From NCBI GenBank assembly GCA_016788115.1, contig JAEURR010000004.1, positions 1 to 44,093 of the forward strand: a stretch of 44,093 nt of DNA, in the 5' to 3' direction. The notes below the pieces were generated by a model that was not told where the DNA came from, did no database searches, and saw only the letters and a program-made list of their open reading frames with translations. Source of the DNA: Chthonomonas sp. GTDB lineage: Bacteria > Armatimonadota > Fimbriimonadia > Fimbriimonadales > Fimbriimonadaceae. Below are positions 1-8,082 of the stretch, piece by piece; positions within the stretch are counted from its first letter, which is position 1, and every line of letters starts with the position of its first letter. The position numbers and the translations under genes were made by a program.

Positions 1-65
1 GCAGAGAAATTTTCAATGAGTATCTCACCCCTGTGTCAAGTTCTACCGTCAAGAGCTGAAGAAAA

Positions 66-94
66 CCGAGGCGGTCCGCGTCGCGTCGCCTCGG
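66..94 (-). terminator. Probable terminator of the first PEP-CTERM gene
   Basis: The inverted repeat CCGAGGCG / CGCCTCGG (66-73 and 87-94) lies just beyond the stop of the minus-strand PEP-CTERM gene. Read on the minus strand the stem is followed by TTTTC, as expected for an intrinsic terminator. The 13-nt loop is rather large. Confidence 0.55.
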
Positions 95-118
95 CGATCC
101 AGAAAGAGCGACCCAGTC

Positions 119-1132
119 TCAGGCGCGACGTCGGCGACGCATGAGAACCAGCGAGCCGAGGGCAAGTGCGCCCCATGTGCCCGGTTCGGGCGCGATGACC
201 ATGGTCAAAGAACCCGCGTAGTCAGTGGTCGGCAGGTTGTGCGTCGGAGCCATGACGTTTGCAAGCCGATCGTACGTATACCACTTGTTTGTGTAGTTCG
301 TACCGTTCCAATACGACTGGATCAGGTGGAGGTTTCCATTGTGCCCTACCGCCATATTCGTCCAACCCGTCGTAACCGTGTACGAGTAGTTAGTCAGGCC
401 TGTCATGGATTGCGCAGTCCCGTTCGCCTGGCTCTTAAAATAAAGCGTCGACGTGTTGGCACTCGAACTGTAGTAGACCCTGCCGTTCGTGGCCACCACG
501 TTCCCGTACGCGTACTGGTCAGATTCAACGCCCAAGTCGTTGAACCCGAGGTAGGTTCCGATCGAATTGTACACAAAGCTATAGAAATTGAAGAAGCCGC
601 CTCCGTTGTCTCTTCGTATTAGCTGATAGATGTTCCCGTCCGTTCCCTGAGTCGCCGAGAGCGGAACGTATGTCGCCCCAAATGGGCTGAGAGTCGAGAG
701 GACGACACCTGTATTCGTCATCAATCGCGTCTTTTGGGACGGCACCGCTCCACCGTAACCCGTGATCAGGTAGTTTCCGTTCGAGAGCGCCGTGTGATTC
801 ATCGGACCGTTTCCGTAGTACGGGGTCTCGCGGGTGTCGAACTGGCCCTTCAGGACGCCAGTGCTGTAGTTGATCCAGCGATTGAAACCATCGGCGTTAA
901 GAACTGCAACTTCGCCCGGACGGCTCGCGTCCTTTGTGACGAAATTGTTCGAGTACCATCCCGTAAGACCCGACCCAAACGTCCCGAGCGAAACCCGGTT
1001 CACTGGGTCATACCGGGCGATCGCACCATTGGACGTCGTGTACATGGCAAGTTCGTAGCTCGCCAGAGCACCCGTTGACATTGACCCAAGAACGAACAAA
1101 ACCGAGAGCTGTCTCATCTGCATGACTTTCAT
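119..1132 (-). CDS. PEP-CTERM sorting domain protein (paralog 1)
   Basis: A 337-aa exported protein. The N-terminus is a signal peptide ending near GALAS. The C-terminus has the full PEP-CTERM signal: PEP motif (APEPGTW), a short hydrophobic helix, then an arginine run (MRRRRR). Such proteins are processed by an exosortase and end up in the extracellular matrix or on the surface; no exosortase is encoded here. The body is aromatic- and Gly/Asn-rich and probably all-beta, with blocks such as YDPVNRVSLGTFGSG and YGNGP that recur in the adjacent paralog. The longest frame begins at a GTG (1159), but the ATG at 1132 (or 1123) aligns better with the paralog's start. The function of the body is unknown. 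Confidence 0.85.
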   Translation of the reverse strand: MKVMQMRQLSVLFVLGSMSTGALASYELAMYTTSNGAIARYDPVNRVSLGTFGSGLTGWYSNNFVTKDASRPGEVAVLNADGFNRWINYSTGVLKGQFDTRETPYYGNGPMNHTALSNGNYLITGYGGAVPSQKTRLMTNTGVVLSTLSPFGATYVPLSATQGTDGNIYQLIRRDNGGGFFNFYSFVYNSIGTYLGFNDLGVESDQYAYGNVVATNGRVYYSSSANTSTLYFKSQANGTAQSMTGLTNYSYTVTTGWTNMAVGHNGNLHLIQSYWNGTNYTNKWYTYDRLANVMAPTHNLPTTDYAGSLTMVIAPEPGTWGALALGSLVLMRRRRRA

Positions 1133-1196
1133 TCTATGACAGATCACCAGAAATCGCACGAAAAACTGGCGCGAAGTTCAACCGGCGCACAGCATA

Positions 1197-1222
1197 AAGG
1201 GCGGCCGCTCCCGGTCGCCCTT
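1197..1222 (-). terminator. Weak stem-loop after the second PEP-CTERM gene
   Basis: Inverted repeat AAGGGCG / CGCCCTT (1197-1203 and 1216-1222), 24 nt past the stop of the minus-strand gene ending at 1246. The 3' side has no real T-run (TTTATGC), so it may be a weak terminator or a processing hairpin between two co-oriented paralogs. Confidence 0.35.
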
Positions 1223-1245
1223 CACTCTCTGCGCGAAATGGGCCG

Positions 1246-2256
1246 TCAGCGAGTTCGCTTTCTGCGCACGATGGCCAATAGGCCGAGCCCGATGGCCGCC
1301 CAAGTCGCCGGTTCAGGCGCAGCCACCATCGTCGCACGCGAAATGGTCATGTTGTACGGCATTGCATACATAACGGCAAACCTGTTACTCTCCGGCTCGT
1401 ACGTGTACCATTGGTTCGTGTAGTCAGTCCCATTGTAGTAGGACTGAATCATGTGGACTTTGCCATCATGTCCTGCAACAAGGTTTGACCATCCCGTCGT
1501 CGAATAGTAAGAGGTGGCGATGCTGGCCGTGGCAGTCTGGGAAACGCCTGCCGGATGCCAAGCGATCCTTGGATTCGTTGTCTGCGTGCCCGGACCCGCG
1601 TAAATTCTGCCGCCCGATGCCAGGATCGAACCGAAGGCATAAGCGTCCGCGTACGATCCCAAGCTATTGTAGCCAAGATACGTGCCCGCGGTAGTGAATC
1701 CGAACGTAACGAATGCGAAGTTTCCGCTTCCCAGGTTGAAACGGTTGAGCGTGTAAATTCGTCCATCCGAACCCTGAGCCGAGCCAAGGGGTTCGTAGCC
1801 TGAGCCGAACGGGCTCATCTCGGTAAACGAAGAAAAGGCGGCGTTATAGACTCGCGAACGCTGCTGAATGGTCGGGCTCCCGTAGTAGGCATTGACCACG
1901 TAGCTTCCGTTTGAGAGAGGAGTGACGCTGTAGGGCCCATTTCCGTAGATTTGCCCTTCGCTCAAGAACTTCTGCCCCGTCTGCAAGCCCGTCGAATAGT
2001 TCGCCCAGCGGATTCCCGCGTCCCCATTCAGCGAAACAATTTGACCAGGACGGCCGGAATCGAGGCTAACGGACGCGCCCGAGTAAGTCCCGACTACACC
2101 TGCGCCGAATGAGCCCAACTGCACCCTGTTCACCGGGTCAAATCGGTAGAAGTTCCGATCCGTAGTGGTCGTGAAGATCACCATCTCGTAGCTGGCCCGC
2201 GCGACCACCGAACCTGCCAAGCAAAACAAAACTACTGAAAGCTGTCCGACTCTCAT
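1246..2256 (-). CDS. PEP-CTERM sorting domain protein (paralog 2)
   Basis: A 336-aa exported protein starting at ATG 2256 with a signal peptide (hydrophobic core LSVVLFCLAGSVV, cleavage near ARA-SYE). It ends in the PEP-CTERM signal APEPATW, a hydrophobic helix and RRKR. It aligns along its whole length with the next gene downstream (shared blocks FDPVNRVQLGSFG, WANYSTG, YGNGP, PLSNGSYVV, and a tail motif on a tyrosine-rich stretch NQWYTY), so the two arose by tandem duplication. The two genes are 113 nt apart. The likely fate is exosortase-dependent export; the biochemical role of the beta-rich body cannot be told from sequence. Confidence 0.88.
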   Translation of the reverse strand: MRVGQLSVVLFCLAGSVVARASYEMVIFTTTTDRNFYRFDPVNRVQLGSFGAGVVGTYSGASVSLDSGRPGQIVSLNGDAGIRWANYSTGLQTGQKFLSEGQIYGNGPYSVTPLSNGSYVVNAYYGSPTIQQRSRVYNAAFSSFTEMSPFGSGYEPLGSAQGSDGRIYTLNRFNLGSGNFAFVTFGFTTAGTYLGYNSLGSYADAYAFGSILASGGRIYAGPGTQTTNPRIAWHPAGVSQTATASIATSYYSTTGWSNLVAGHDGKVHMIQSYYNGTDYTNQWYTYEPESNRFAVMYAMPYNMTISRATMVAAPEPATWAAIGLGLLAIVRRKRTR

Positions 2257-2539
2257 ACGATTCAGTGTATCGCAACTTTGCTGAATCTACCCCTGAGTTT
2301 TCGATGGAGCCCAATGGCCCAAGTTCAAATCCTCGCTCATTGCGGCCAAAAACTGTGAGGAAATGTACAAGATTCGTCTGGCATACGACAAGTCATCGCA
2401 AGCAATGGACGAAAGCCCTCAACTTTCGTCCAACTCTAGCCTCCCTGCGTACAGATCCTCGAGAGAACGGTACGAACAGCGGCGCGAAGAAAGGAGTTCT
2501 CGCGGGCTATTCTACAAACTCAAGCCACACGCGTACAGT

Positions 2540-2998
2540 TCAGAAGAACTCTTTTGCGCCGGCTTCCATTTCTTCTACAGAAGGCTCGTGGATGCGCTGG
2601 CCCATCGACCATTTGTAGCCATATCTGCACGTGAACTGGCCGTAGCGATCGCCCCAGAACATGTCGGCGAGCGGCATCGTCACTTGCACTCCCGCCTTCT
2701 CGGCGCGAGCCCAGTCGGCGTCGATGTCCTTTGACTGGATGTGGATCGTCACGAAGATCTTGTCGCCGGGCTGCGGCCCGAAACTCCCGTACTCCGGAAA
2801 CTCATCGTTGATCATGAGCACGCTGTCGCCAATGACGAGTTGGGCATTCATCACTTTGCTCCCGTCCGGCGTGAGCGCCACGTTCCGCGCGACGGCGCCG
2901 AGCGCCTCTTGGTAGAAAGCGATCGCTTCTTGGGCGTTACTCACCACGATGTAGGGCGTGAGCGTCGGGAACACATGCTGAGACGACAAATCTTTCAT
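2540..2998 (-). CDS. VOC-family (glyoxalase/PhnB-like) protein
   Basis: A 152-aa protein of the vicinal oxygen chelate superfamily. It begins with the typical first beta strand (TPYIVVSNAQEAIAFYQEAL) and carries the late motif DMFWGDRYGQF, common in PhnB/glyoxalase-like proteins. The metal-binding residues of true glyoxalase I are not clearly conserved, so the substrate is unknown. It is divergent from the dioxygenase gene next door, which is also a VOC-fold enzyme; that may be coincidence. It starts at the ATG at 2998. Much of the upstream 283 bases back to the PEP-CTERM gene shows no convincing gene. Confidence 0.85.
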   Translation of the reverse strand: MKDLSSQHVFPTLTPYIVVSNAQEAIAFYQEALGAVARNVALTPDGSKVMNAQLVIGDSVLMINDEFPEYGSFGPQPGDKIFVTIHIQSKDIDADWARAEKAGVQVTMPLADMFWGDRYGQFTCRYGYKWSMGQRIHEPSVEEMEAGAKEFF

Positions 2999-3016
2999 GC
3001 CCGATTATGCATGATC

Positions 3017-3022
3017 TATAAT
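3017..3022 (+). promoter_or_regulatory. Possible -10 box of the hpd promoter
   Basis: A perfect TATAAT lies in the 126-nt gap between the divergent VOC and HPPD genes, 103 nt upstream of the HPPD ATG. The matching -35 (TTCATG at 2994-2999, spacer 17) agrees at only three of six positions, so this is a tentative promoter. Confidence 0.3.
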
Positions 3023-3124
3023 ATGCCCAAGGCTTAGAGTTGCAGCAGCGACCGTATTCTCTCGAATGGGAAATTGGGGGTTGCAATCTGGATCGAAACA
3101 TTCCAAACAAGAGGCACTTCAACG

Positions 3125-4213
3125 ATGAGCTCCGACACCTTCCCCATTCGCCGCGTCGATCACATTCGACATTACGTAAACAATGCCCGTCAGTCGGCAT
3201 TCTTCTACCAACACACGTTTGGCTTTGACATCGTCGCGTTCCGCGGCCTGGAAACTGGCTCGCGCGATCAGGTCGACTATGCCCTGCAACAGAACGATCT
3301 CCGGCTTGTCTTCTCGGCCCCGCTTCGTCCAGGTCATCCCATGGCGGAAAAGATTTCGACCCACGGAGACTTCGTCCAGGACATCGCGTTTGAAGTCGAC
3401 GATGTCGATTGGGCGTACAACACCGCCGTCTCGCGAGGCGCGGAGTCGGCCTACGAACCCATGACCCTGGAGGACACCCACGGAACCATCCGCCAGGCAG
3501 GCATCAAGATCTATGGCAACACGATTCACACGTTCCTGAACCGGGACAACTACACGGGCCCATTTATGCCAGGCTTCCGCGCCGAGAATCAACCGGGAGA
3601 CGGCATCGGAATCATGGAAGTTGACCATTGCGTTGGCAATGTTGAACTGGGACAAATGAACCGCTGGGTGAAATGGTACGAAGACGTCCTCGGTTTTGCG
3701 AACCTGATCAGCTTCGATGACAAGGACATCTCCACGGAATTCACTGCGCTCATGTCCAAGGTGATGGCGAGTGGCAATGGAAGGGTGAAATTCCCGATCA
3801 ACGAACCCGCCGAGGGCCGCAAGAAGAGTCAGATCGACGAGTATCTGGAGTTCTTTGGCGGCGCAGGCGTTCAGCACGTGGCCTTGCGTACAGACGACAT
3901 CGTTTACACGGTCAGCCGGCTTCGCGCCCGAGGAATTGAGTTCCTCAGCGTGCCCCGTTCGTACTACGATATGCTTCCCGAGCGCGTTGGCGCGATCGAA
4001 GAAGACATCGCCGTGCTCGCCGACCTGGGAATCCTTGTGGATCGGGACGATGAAGGGTATCTACTGCAGATCTTTACCAAGCCCGTGACCGATAGGCCGA
4101 CTTTGTTCTACGAAATCATCCACCGCAAGGGGGCGAAGAGCTTCGGAAAGGGCAACTTCAAGGCGCTCTTCGAGAGTATCGAGCGAGAACAGGCCTTGCG
4201 CGGCACGCTGTAA
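3125..4213 (+). CDS. hpd: 4-hydroxyphenylpyruvate dioxygenase
   Basis: A 362-aa non-heme Fe(II) dioxygenase converting 4-hydroxyphenylpyruvate to homogentisate in tyrosine degradation. Two VOC domains are visible: the N-terminal one starts at VDHIRHYV, the catalytic C-terminal one at MEVDHCVGNVELGQM. The expected iron triad is present: His in VDHC, His in GVQHVAL and Glu in LFYEIIHR near the C-terminus. The C-terminal helix (GKGNFKALFESIEREQ) matches the family. The frame extends upstream to 3074, but the ATG at 3125 gives the normal length and follows a GAGG-containing stretch. No other tyrosine catabolism gene is nearby; a terminator follows. Confidence 0.95.
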   Translation: MSSDTFPIRRVDHIRHYVNNARQSAFFYQHTFGFDIVAFRGLETGSRDQVDYALQQNDLRLVFSAPLRPGHPMAEKISTHGDFVQDIAFEVDDVDWAYNTAVSRGAESAYEPMTLEDTHGTIRQAGIKIYGNTIHTFLNRDNYTGPFMPGFRAENQPGDGIGIMEVDHCVGNVELGQMNRWVKWYEDVLGFANLISFDDKDISTEFTALMSKVMASGNGRVKFPINEPAEGRKKSQIDEYLEFFGGAGVQHVALRTDDIVYTVSRLRARGIEFLSVPRSYYDMLPERVGAIEEDIAVLADLGILVDRDDEGYLLQIFTKPVTDRPTLFYEIIHRKGAKSFGKGNFKALFESIEREQALRGTL

Positions 4214-4237
4214 ACTCGCGGCTCGAATTTCTTGAAC

Positions 4238-4275
4238 GAGGCTGATCTCTGGCCATGCAAGGATCAGCCTCTTTT
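4238..4275 (+). terminator. Rho-independent terminator after hpd
   Basis: Perfect 10-bp stem GAGGCTGATC / GATCAGCCTC (4238-4247 and 4262-4271) with a 14-nt loop, followed by TTTT. It sits 25 nt beyond the stop of the dioxygenase gene and 30 nt before the next start. Confidence 0.8.
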
Positions 4276-4304
4276 CGTTTTGGCGCATCGGGTAGCTTTG
4301 ACCT

Positions 4305-4778
4305 ATGGCTATTGATATCCGCGCACACTACGGTTTCTGGATTGAACTGCTCGCTTCGAACTACGCAAAGGACCTCGCGGCCCTGCCAGAAGGCGCGTAC
4401 ACGACGTCGATCGGCGGCGCGTGCCGCACCGCTCAGAACATTTCCACGGAAATCGTGCTGATGACCCGCGTGGCTAAAGACGTGCTCGAAGGAGGGGAGA
4501 TTCCGGGGCGAGATCCCGCGAAGTTTGCCTCGCTGATGGAGGAATTGAGCACGCCAGAAGCCGCCGCGCAGGCAGTGAAGGACGCGGCGAAGGAAGCAGG
4601 CGCCGCTTTCGCCGCAGCTTCGGACGAGACGTTGGCACGGGAAGTTATGATGCCGTGGGGAATGTCGATGTCGCTGTATGCGCTTGCGCACCTGTGCGCG
4701 ACGCACATTAATTACCACGACGCGCAACTCAATTACATCCAATCGTTCCACGGCGACACCGAAATGCATTGGTTCTGA
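4305..4778 (+). CDS. DinB-like four-helix protein
   Basis: A 157-aa, mostly alpha-helical protein. The C-terminal stretch INYHDAQLNYIQSFHGD followed by MHW, and the N-terminal pattern with paired aromatic residues (AHYGFWIELL), are typical of DinB/YfiT-type metalloproteins, which use three histidines to bind a metal and often act as thiol-dependent transferases. His residues are seen at about 8, 143 and 150 but the metal triad cannot be fixed by eye. The substrate is unknown. It lies directly after a terminator, so it probably has its own promoter. Confidence 0.75.
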   Translation: MAIDIRAHYGFWIELLASNYAKDLAALPEGAYTTSIGGACRTAQNISTEIVLMTRVAKDVLEGGEIPGRDPAKFASLMEELSTPEAAAQAVKDAAKEAGAAFAAASDETLAREVMMPWGMSMSLYALAHLCATHINYHDAQLNYIQSFHGDTEMHWF

Positions 4779-4831
4779 TTTGCTGCTCTTTCGGCCTCGT
4801 GGGCGGCGCGCGGGTCTGGTAACGTTTCGGG

Positions 4832-4972
4832 ATGGATTGGATCGAGAAAACCACCGGCCTGCAGCTTGACGGAAGGACGGGGGCAGCCGAATTCTTGCTC
4901 GTCGTGGTTCCTTTGGTCTTTCTTCTAGCCGTCGTGTGGCGGTTCGTCGGCCGCAACCGCCGGTCCGCATAA
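4832..4972 (+). CDS. 46-aa single-pass membrane microprotein
   Basis: A short frame from ATG 4832 to TAA 4970-4972. It encodes an amphipathic start (MDWIEKTTGLQLD), one hydrophobic segment (about residues 21-38, FLLVVVPLVFLLAVVWRF) and a basic tail (GRNRRSA), i.e. the layout of a small inner-membrane protein with a cytoplasmic positive tail. It lies 53 nt after the DinB-like gene and is followed immediately by a strong stem-loop. No clear ribosome binding site was seen. Unrecognised; it could be a real small protein or a chance frame. Confidence 0.45.
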   Translation: MDWIEKTTGLQLDGRTGAAEFLLVVVPLVFLLAVVWRFVGRNRRSA

Positions 4973-4974
4973 AC

Positions 4975-5010
4975 AACAGCGGCCTAGTTCAATTGAACTA
5001 GGCCGCTGTT
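4975..5010. terminator. Bidirectional stem-loop between microprotein and dnaK
   Basis: A perfect 36-bp palindrome (arms of 18 nt beginning AACAGCGGCCTAGTTC) lies between two convergent genes, 2 nt past the microprotein stop and 15 nt past the dnaK stop. It can end transcription from both sides; flanking T-runs are short. Confidence 0.75.
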
Positions 5011-5025
5011 CGCTTTCGCTCGCGC

Positions 5026-6930
5026 TTACTTCTCGTCTTTGAAGTCTGCGTCGATGACGTCGCCGTCCTCTTTCGCCGCGCCGACGCCTGCACCAACCTT
5101 CTCTCCCTCATTCTCCTGCGGTTGCTGCGCACTCTGGTACAGCTTCTCCGCGAGCGAATGGGATTCCGTCTCGAGTTCGGTGAACGCCGCTCGGATCTCG
5201 TCCTCGTTATCGGCAGCGATGGCTTTGCGGAGGTTTGCAATCTTCTCTTCCAGTGAAGACTTCTCTGCTTCCGTCAAGTTCGCTCCGTGCTCGCGCACGG
5301 TCTTCTCCGTGTTGTAAGCCAACGCATCCGCCTTGTTCTTCAACTCGGCCACTTCTTGGACCTTGCGATCCGTTTCTGCGTTCGCTTCCGCTTCGCGGAC
5401 CATTCTGTCGATCTCGTCCCGGTTCAAATTGCCCGAACCCGTGATGGTGATTCGCTGCTGGTTCCCAGTTCCCAGGTCCTTTGCATTGACCTGAAGGATT
5501 CCGTTGGCATCGATATCGAACGTCACCTCGATCTGGGGCACACGAGCCGGTGCCGCAGGGATTCCTGCCAAGTGGAACCGCCCGAGGCTCTTGTTTTCTC
5601 GTGCAAGCGGTCGTTCGCCCTGGAGAACATGAATCTCAACCTCCGGCTGGTTGTCGACCGCAGTGGTGTAAACGCGGCTCTTCTTTGTCGGGATCGTGGT
5701 ATTCCGGTCGATCACCTTATCGAAGATGCCGCCCTGCGTTTCCACACCCAGCGAAAGCGGAGTGACGTCCAGGAGCAAGATGTCCTTCACTTCGCCACCG
5801 AGAACGCCAGCCTGAATCGCCGCACCGATCGCCACGACCTCGTCCGGATTCACGCTTCGATTCGGATCTTTCTTCGTGTACTCCTTCACAAGCGCCTGGA
5901 CCATCGGGATGCGGGAAGAACCACCTACGAGAATGACCTCGTCCAGTTCGGTCGCCCCCATTCCGGCATCTTCCAGAGCCTGATCCAGCGGTCTGCGAAT
6001 CCGTTCGAGCAGATCCGAGCACAGTTCCTCGAACTTTGCACGGCTCAGGTTCAAATCAAGGTGCTTCGGCTGATTGTCGATGGCCGTGATGTACGGCAAA
6101 TTGATGTTCGTCGTGACCTGGCTACTGAGCTCGATCTTCGCCTTCTCCGCCGCTTCGCGCAATCGCTGGAGCGCATCGCGCTGAGCGAGCAAATCAATGC
6201 CCTGCTCCTTCTTGAACTCGCTAGCAATCCATTCGACAATCTTCTGGTCGAAGTCATCGCCGCCCAAGTGGCTGTCGCCGTGAGTCGCCTTGACTTCAAT
6301 GACGCCGTCGCCGACATCGAGTACCGAAACGTCGAACGTGCCGCCGCCCAAGTCGAAAACGAGAACCGTTTCGTTCTTGTCCTTGTCCAAGTGGTAGGCC
6401 AGCGATGCCGCCGTCGGCTCGTTGATGATGCGCAACACCTTCAGGCCCGCGATCTCGCCCGCGTTCTTGGTCGCAGTTCGCTGGGCGTCGTTGAAGTAAG
6501 CCGGAACCGTGATGACCGCCTGGTCCACGGCCGTACCCAGGTACGCCTCCGCGTCTGCCTTGAGCTTCTGGAGGATCATCGCGCTAATCTCCTCGGGAGT
6601 GAAGTCCTTGTCCACCGCCGGGATGTGCGCCACGATCATGCCATTCTTGGCTTCCTTGATCTGGTAAGCCACGCGGCTCGCCTCCTCCTTCACTTCCGAG
6701 TACTTGTGGCCGACAAATCGCTTGATCGAAGCGACCGTGTTTTCCGGGTTGACCACCGCTTGTCGCTTCGCGGTCACGCCGACCAGCCTTTCACCATTGG
6801 CCTTGAACGCGACGACGCTTGGAAGCGTCCGCGTGCCTTCTGCCGTCGCGATGACGATCGGCTCGCCGCCTTCCATTACTGCGACCACCGAGTTCGTGGT
6901 CCCCAAATCAATGCCTACTGTTCGTCCCAT
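5026..6930 (-). CDS. dnaK: Molecular chaperone DnaK (Hsp70)
   Basis: A 634-aa Hsp70 of normal bacterial length. The nucleotide-binding domain opens with [15 protein letters not shown], and contains phosphate-2 motif [16 protein letters not shown] and adenosine motif [12 protein letters not shown]. The substrate-binding domain has [14 protein letters not shown], and the lid ends with an acidic tail ([11 protein letters not shown]). It folds and refolds proteins in the cytoplasm in an ATP cycle with DnaJ and GrpE, neither of which is next to it, so this is a stand-alone dnaK. The start is the ATG at 6930 with AAGGAG upstream. No CIRCE element is visible; a repeat pair lies in the promoter region instead. 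Confidence 0.98.
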   Translation of the reverse strand: MGRTVGIDLGTTNSVVAVMEGGEPIVIATAEGTRTLPSVVAFKANGERLVGVTAKRQAVVNPENTVASIKRFVGHKYSEVKEEASRVAYQIKEAKNGMIVAHIPAVDKDFTPEEISAMILQKLKADAEAYLGTAVDQAVITVPAYFNDAQRTATKNAGEIAGLKVLRIINEPTAASLAYHLDKDKNETVLVFDLGGGTFDVSVLDVGDGVIEVKATHGDSHLGGDDFDQKIVEWIASEFKKEQGIDLLAQRDALQRLREAAEKAKIELSSQVTTNINLPYITAIDNQPKHLDLNLSRAKFEELCSDLLERIRRPLDQALEDAGMGATELDEVILVGGSSRIPMVQALVKEYTKKDPNRSVNPDEVVAIGAAIQAGVLGGEVKDILLLDVTPLSLGVETQGGIFDKVIDRNTTIPTKKSRVYTTAVDNQPEVEIHVLQGERPLARENKSLGRFHLAGIPAAPARVPQIEVTFDIDANGILQVNAKDLGTGNQQRITITGSGNLNRDEIDRMVREAEANAETDRKVQEVAELKNKADALAYNTEKTVREHGANLTEAEKSSLEEKIANLRKAIAADNEDEIRAAFTELETESHSLAEKLYQSAQQPQENEGEKVGAGVGAAKEDGDVIDADFKDEK

Positions 6931-6940
6931 CGTGTTGCTC

Positions 6941-6976
6941 CTTAAGTCTTATCGCCTAAAGACACTTGAGTCTTAT
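6941..6976 (-). promoter_or_regulatory. Direct repeats upstream of dnaK, possible operator
   Basis: On the minus strand two 12-nt direct repeats, ATAAGACTCAAG (6976-6965) and ATAAGACTTAAG (6952-6941), occur with a 24-nt period. The second runs into the dnaK Shine-Dalgarno (AAGGAG). A possible -10 TATAAG (6977-6972) overlaps the first repeat, with TTGACG (7003-6998) as a -35 at an over-long 20-nt spacing. The layout suggests a repressor or activator site for heat-shock control, but this is inference. Confidence 0.35.
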
Positions 6977-7039
6977 AGGCTCACATGACAATTCTAACGT
7001 CAAAGGTACCCCATCCGTTCCGGGTTTTGGAACGATTTC

Positions 7040-8059
7040 TTAGAGACAGGACTTTAGGGCCTGCATGGTCGCATCGACCGGAATCTCGCCGACCGATTCG
7101 TTCTCTGCCGGGTGAAGAACGGTCAGACTTGGGACGGGCGGTGCCCAGAGCCGGTGAATGCCATACCGGAACAATCCAACCGTCGGAGTTCCCGTCGCCG
7201 CGGCCAGGTGGAGGATGCCGTTGTCCAGGGTGAGGACCGCGCGTGCGACCGCAAGTGCCCCGACGACCTGGGGCATGGTGAGTTTGCCGCGCAGGTCCTC
7301 AACAAGCTCATCTGCGACCAACTGGGTCTCAAGGTCGTTGCCTTGCCAGTACTTCGACTGCGAGCTTGGCGGCGCGCCAAGCAATCCCACCGAGACTCCT
7401 TCGTGCTTCAAAGCACTGAGCGCCTCACTCCACTTCTCGGCGGGCCACAGTTTTTCCGGCAGGCTTGCGCTGGTTGCGATGAGCACGTCGGGCACGGCAC
7501 GCCCCGGGTCATCGCTGGGTACTCGATACGCGGGCACCGTGCCCTCCAGATAAGCCAATCGGCAGAAGATCTCGGCGATAAATCCGCTGGACAAGAACGG
7601 ATACTTTTGGGTCAGCGTTGGGCTGATCCACTCCATGTCGCGCCAGAGGTCGCCCCGGGGGTCGTCGGCGTGGGGCAGGTCTTTCCGCGCTTCGCCATCG
7701 AGACACGGTCCCGCGGCAAAACCGTGACGCCCCACTAGTGCCGCCGTGGCGAACTTCGCCGCCATCGTGCTCTCCAAGTTCACCACCAGTTCGTACGCTC
7801 CGCTTCGATCGCTCAGGATGCGGACCGTGTCCGTCGGGTGCGCTCCATGGAGCGGGTACCAACTATCGAAGAGGTCCGATGCGTGCGCCAGTTCGGAGAC
7901 GCGATTGCCGGCAAAGTAGTCCAGCGTAGCGTGCGGGTACTTCGCCCGAAGCATCTGCAAGAGAGGCGTGGCAATCACAAAGTTGCCGATCGCATCGTTG
8001 GAGATGACGCCGATGCGCGCCTTAGCAGGAAGCTCTTGACCAACGAATCGACGGATCAT
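7040..8059 (-). CDS. Glycosyltransferase family 9 (heptosyltransferase-like)
   Basis: A 339-aa GT-B enzyme. The N-terminal Rossmann domain starts with IGVISNDAIGNFVIATPLLQMLRAKYP, the GT9 signature around the acceptor site, and the C-terminal domain has the nucleotide-sugar motif TLDNGILHLAAATGTPTVGLF. GT9 enzymes transfer ADP-heptose or related sugars during lipopolysaccharide core or other surface glycan assembly on the inner face of the cytoplasmic membrane; donor and acceptor are not predictable here. It begins 23 nt after the stop of the large outer-membrane-type gene on the same strand, so the two are probably co-transcribed. Confidence 0.88.
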   Translation of the reverse strand: MIRRFVGQELPAKARIGVISNDAIGNFVIATPLLQMLRAKYPHATLDYFAGNRVSELAHASDLFDSWYPLHGAHPTDTVRILSDRSGAYELVVNLESTMAAKFATAALVGRHGFAAGPCLDGEARKDLPHADDPRGDLWRDMEWISPTLTQKYPFLSSGFIAEIFCRLAYLEGTVPAYRVPSDDPGRAVPDVLIATSASLPEKLWPAEKWSEALSALKHEGVSVGLLGAPPSSQSKYWQGNDLETQLVADELVEDLRGKLTMPQVVGALAVARAVLTLDNGILHLAAATGTPTVGLFRYGIHRLWAPPVPSLTVLHPAENESVGEIPVDATMQALKSCL

Positions 8060-8082
8060 CTGAGTTCATTGAACCCGATCCG

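Noticed and set aside
2265-2618. 117-codon plus-strand frame between the PEP-CTERM and VOC genes
   Set aside because: Overlaps the 3' end of the certain VOC gene, no ribosome binding site, random-looking product.
3119-3877. 252-codon frame antisense to 4-hydroxyphenylpyruvate dioxygenase
   Set aside because: The sense strand carries all metal ligands; the antisense product resembles nothing.
5287-6945. 552-codon frame antisense to dnaK
   Set aside because: It lies entirely opposite a clear dnaK gene; long antisense frames are common here because of GC-rich codon use, and its product has no recognisable features.
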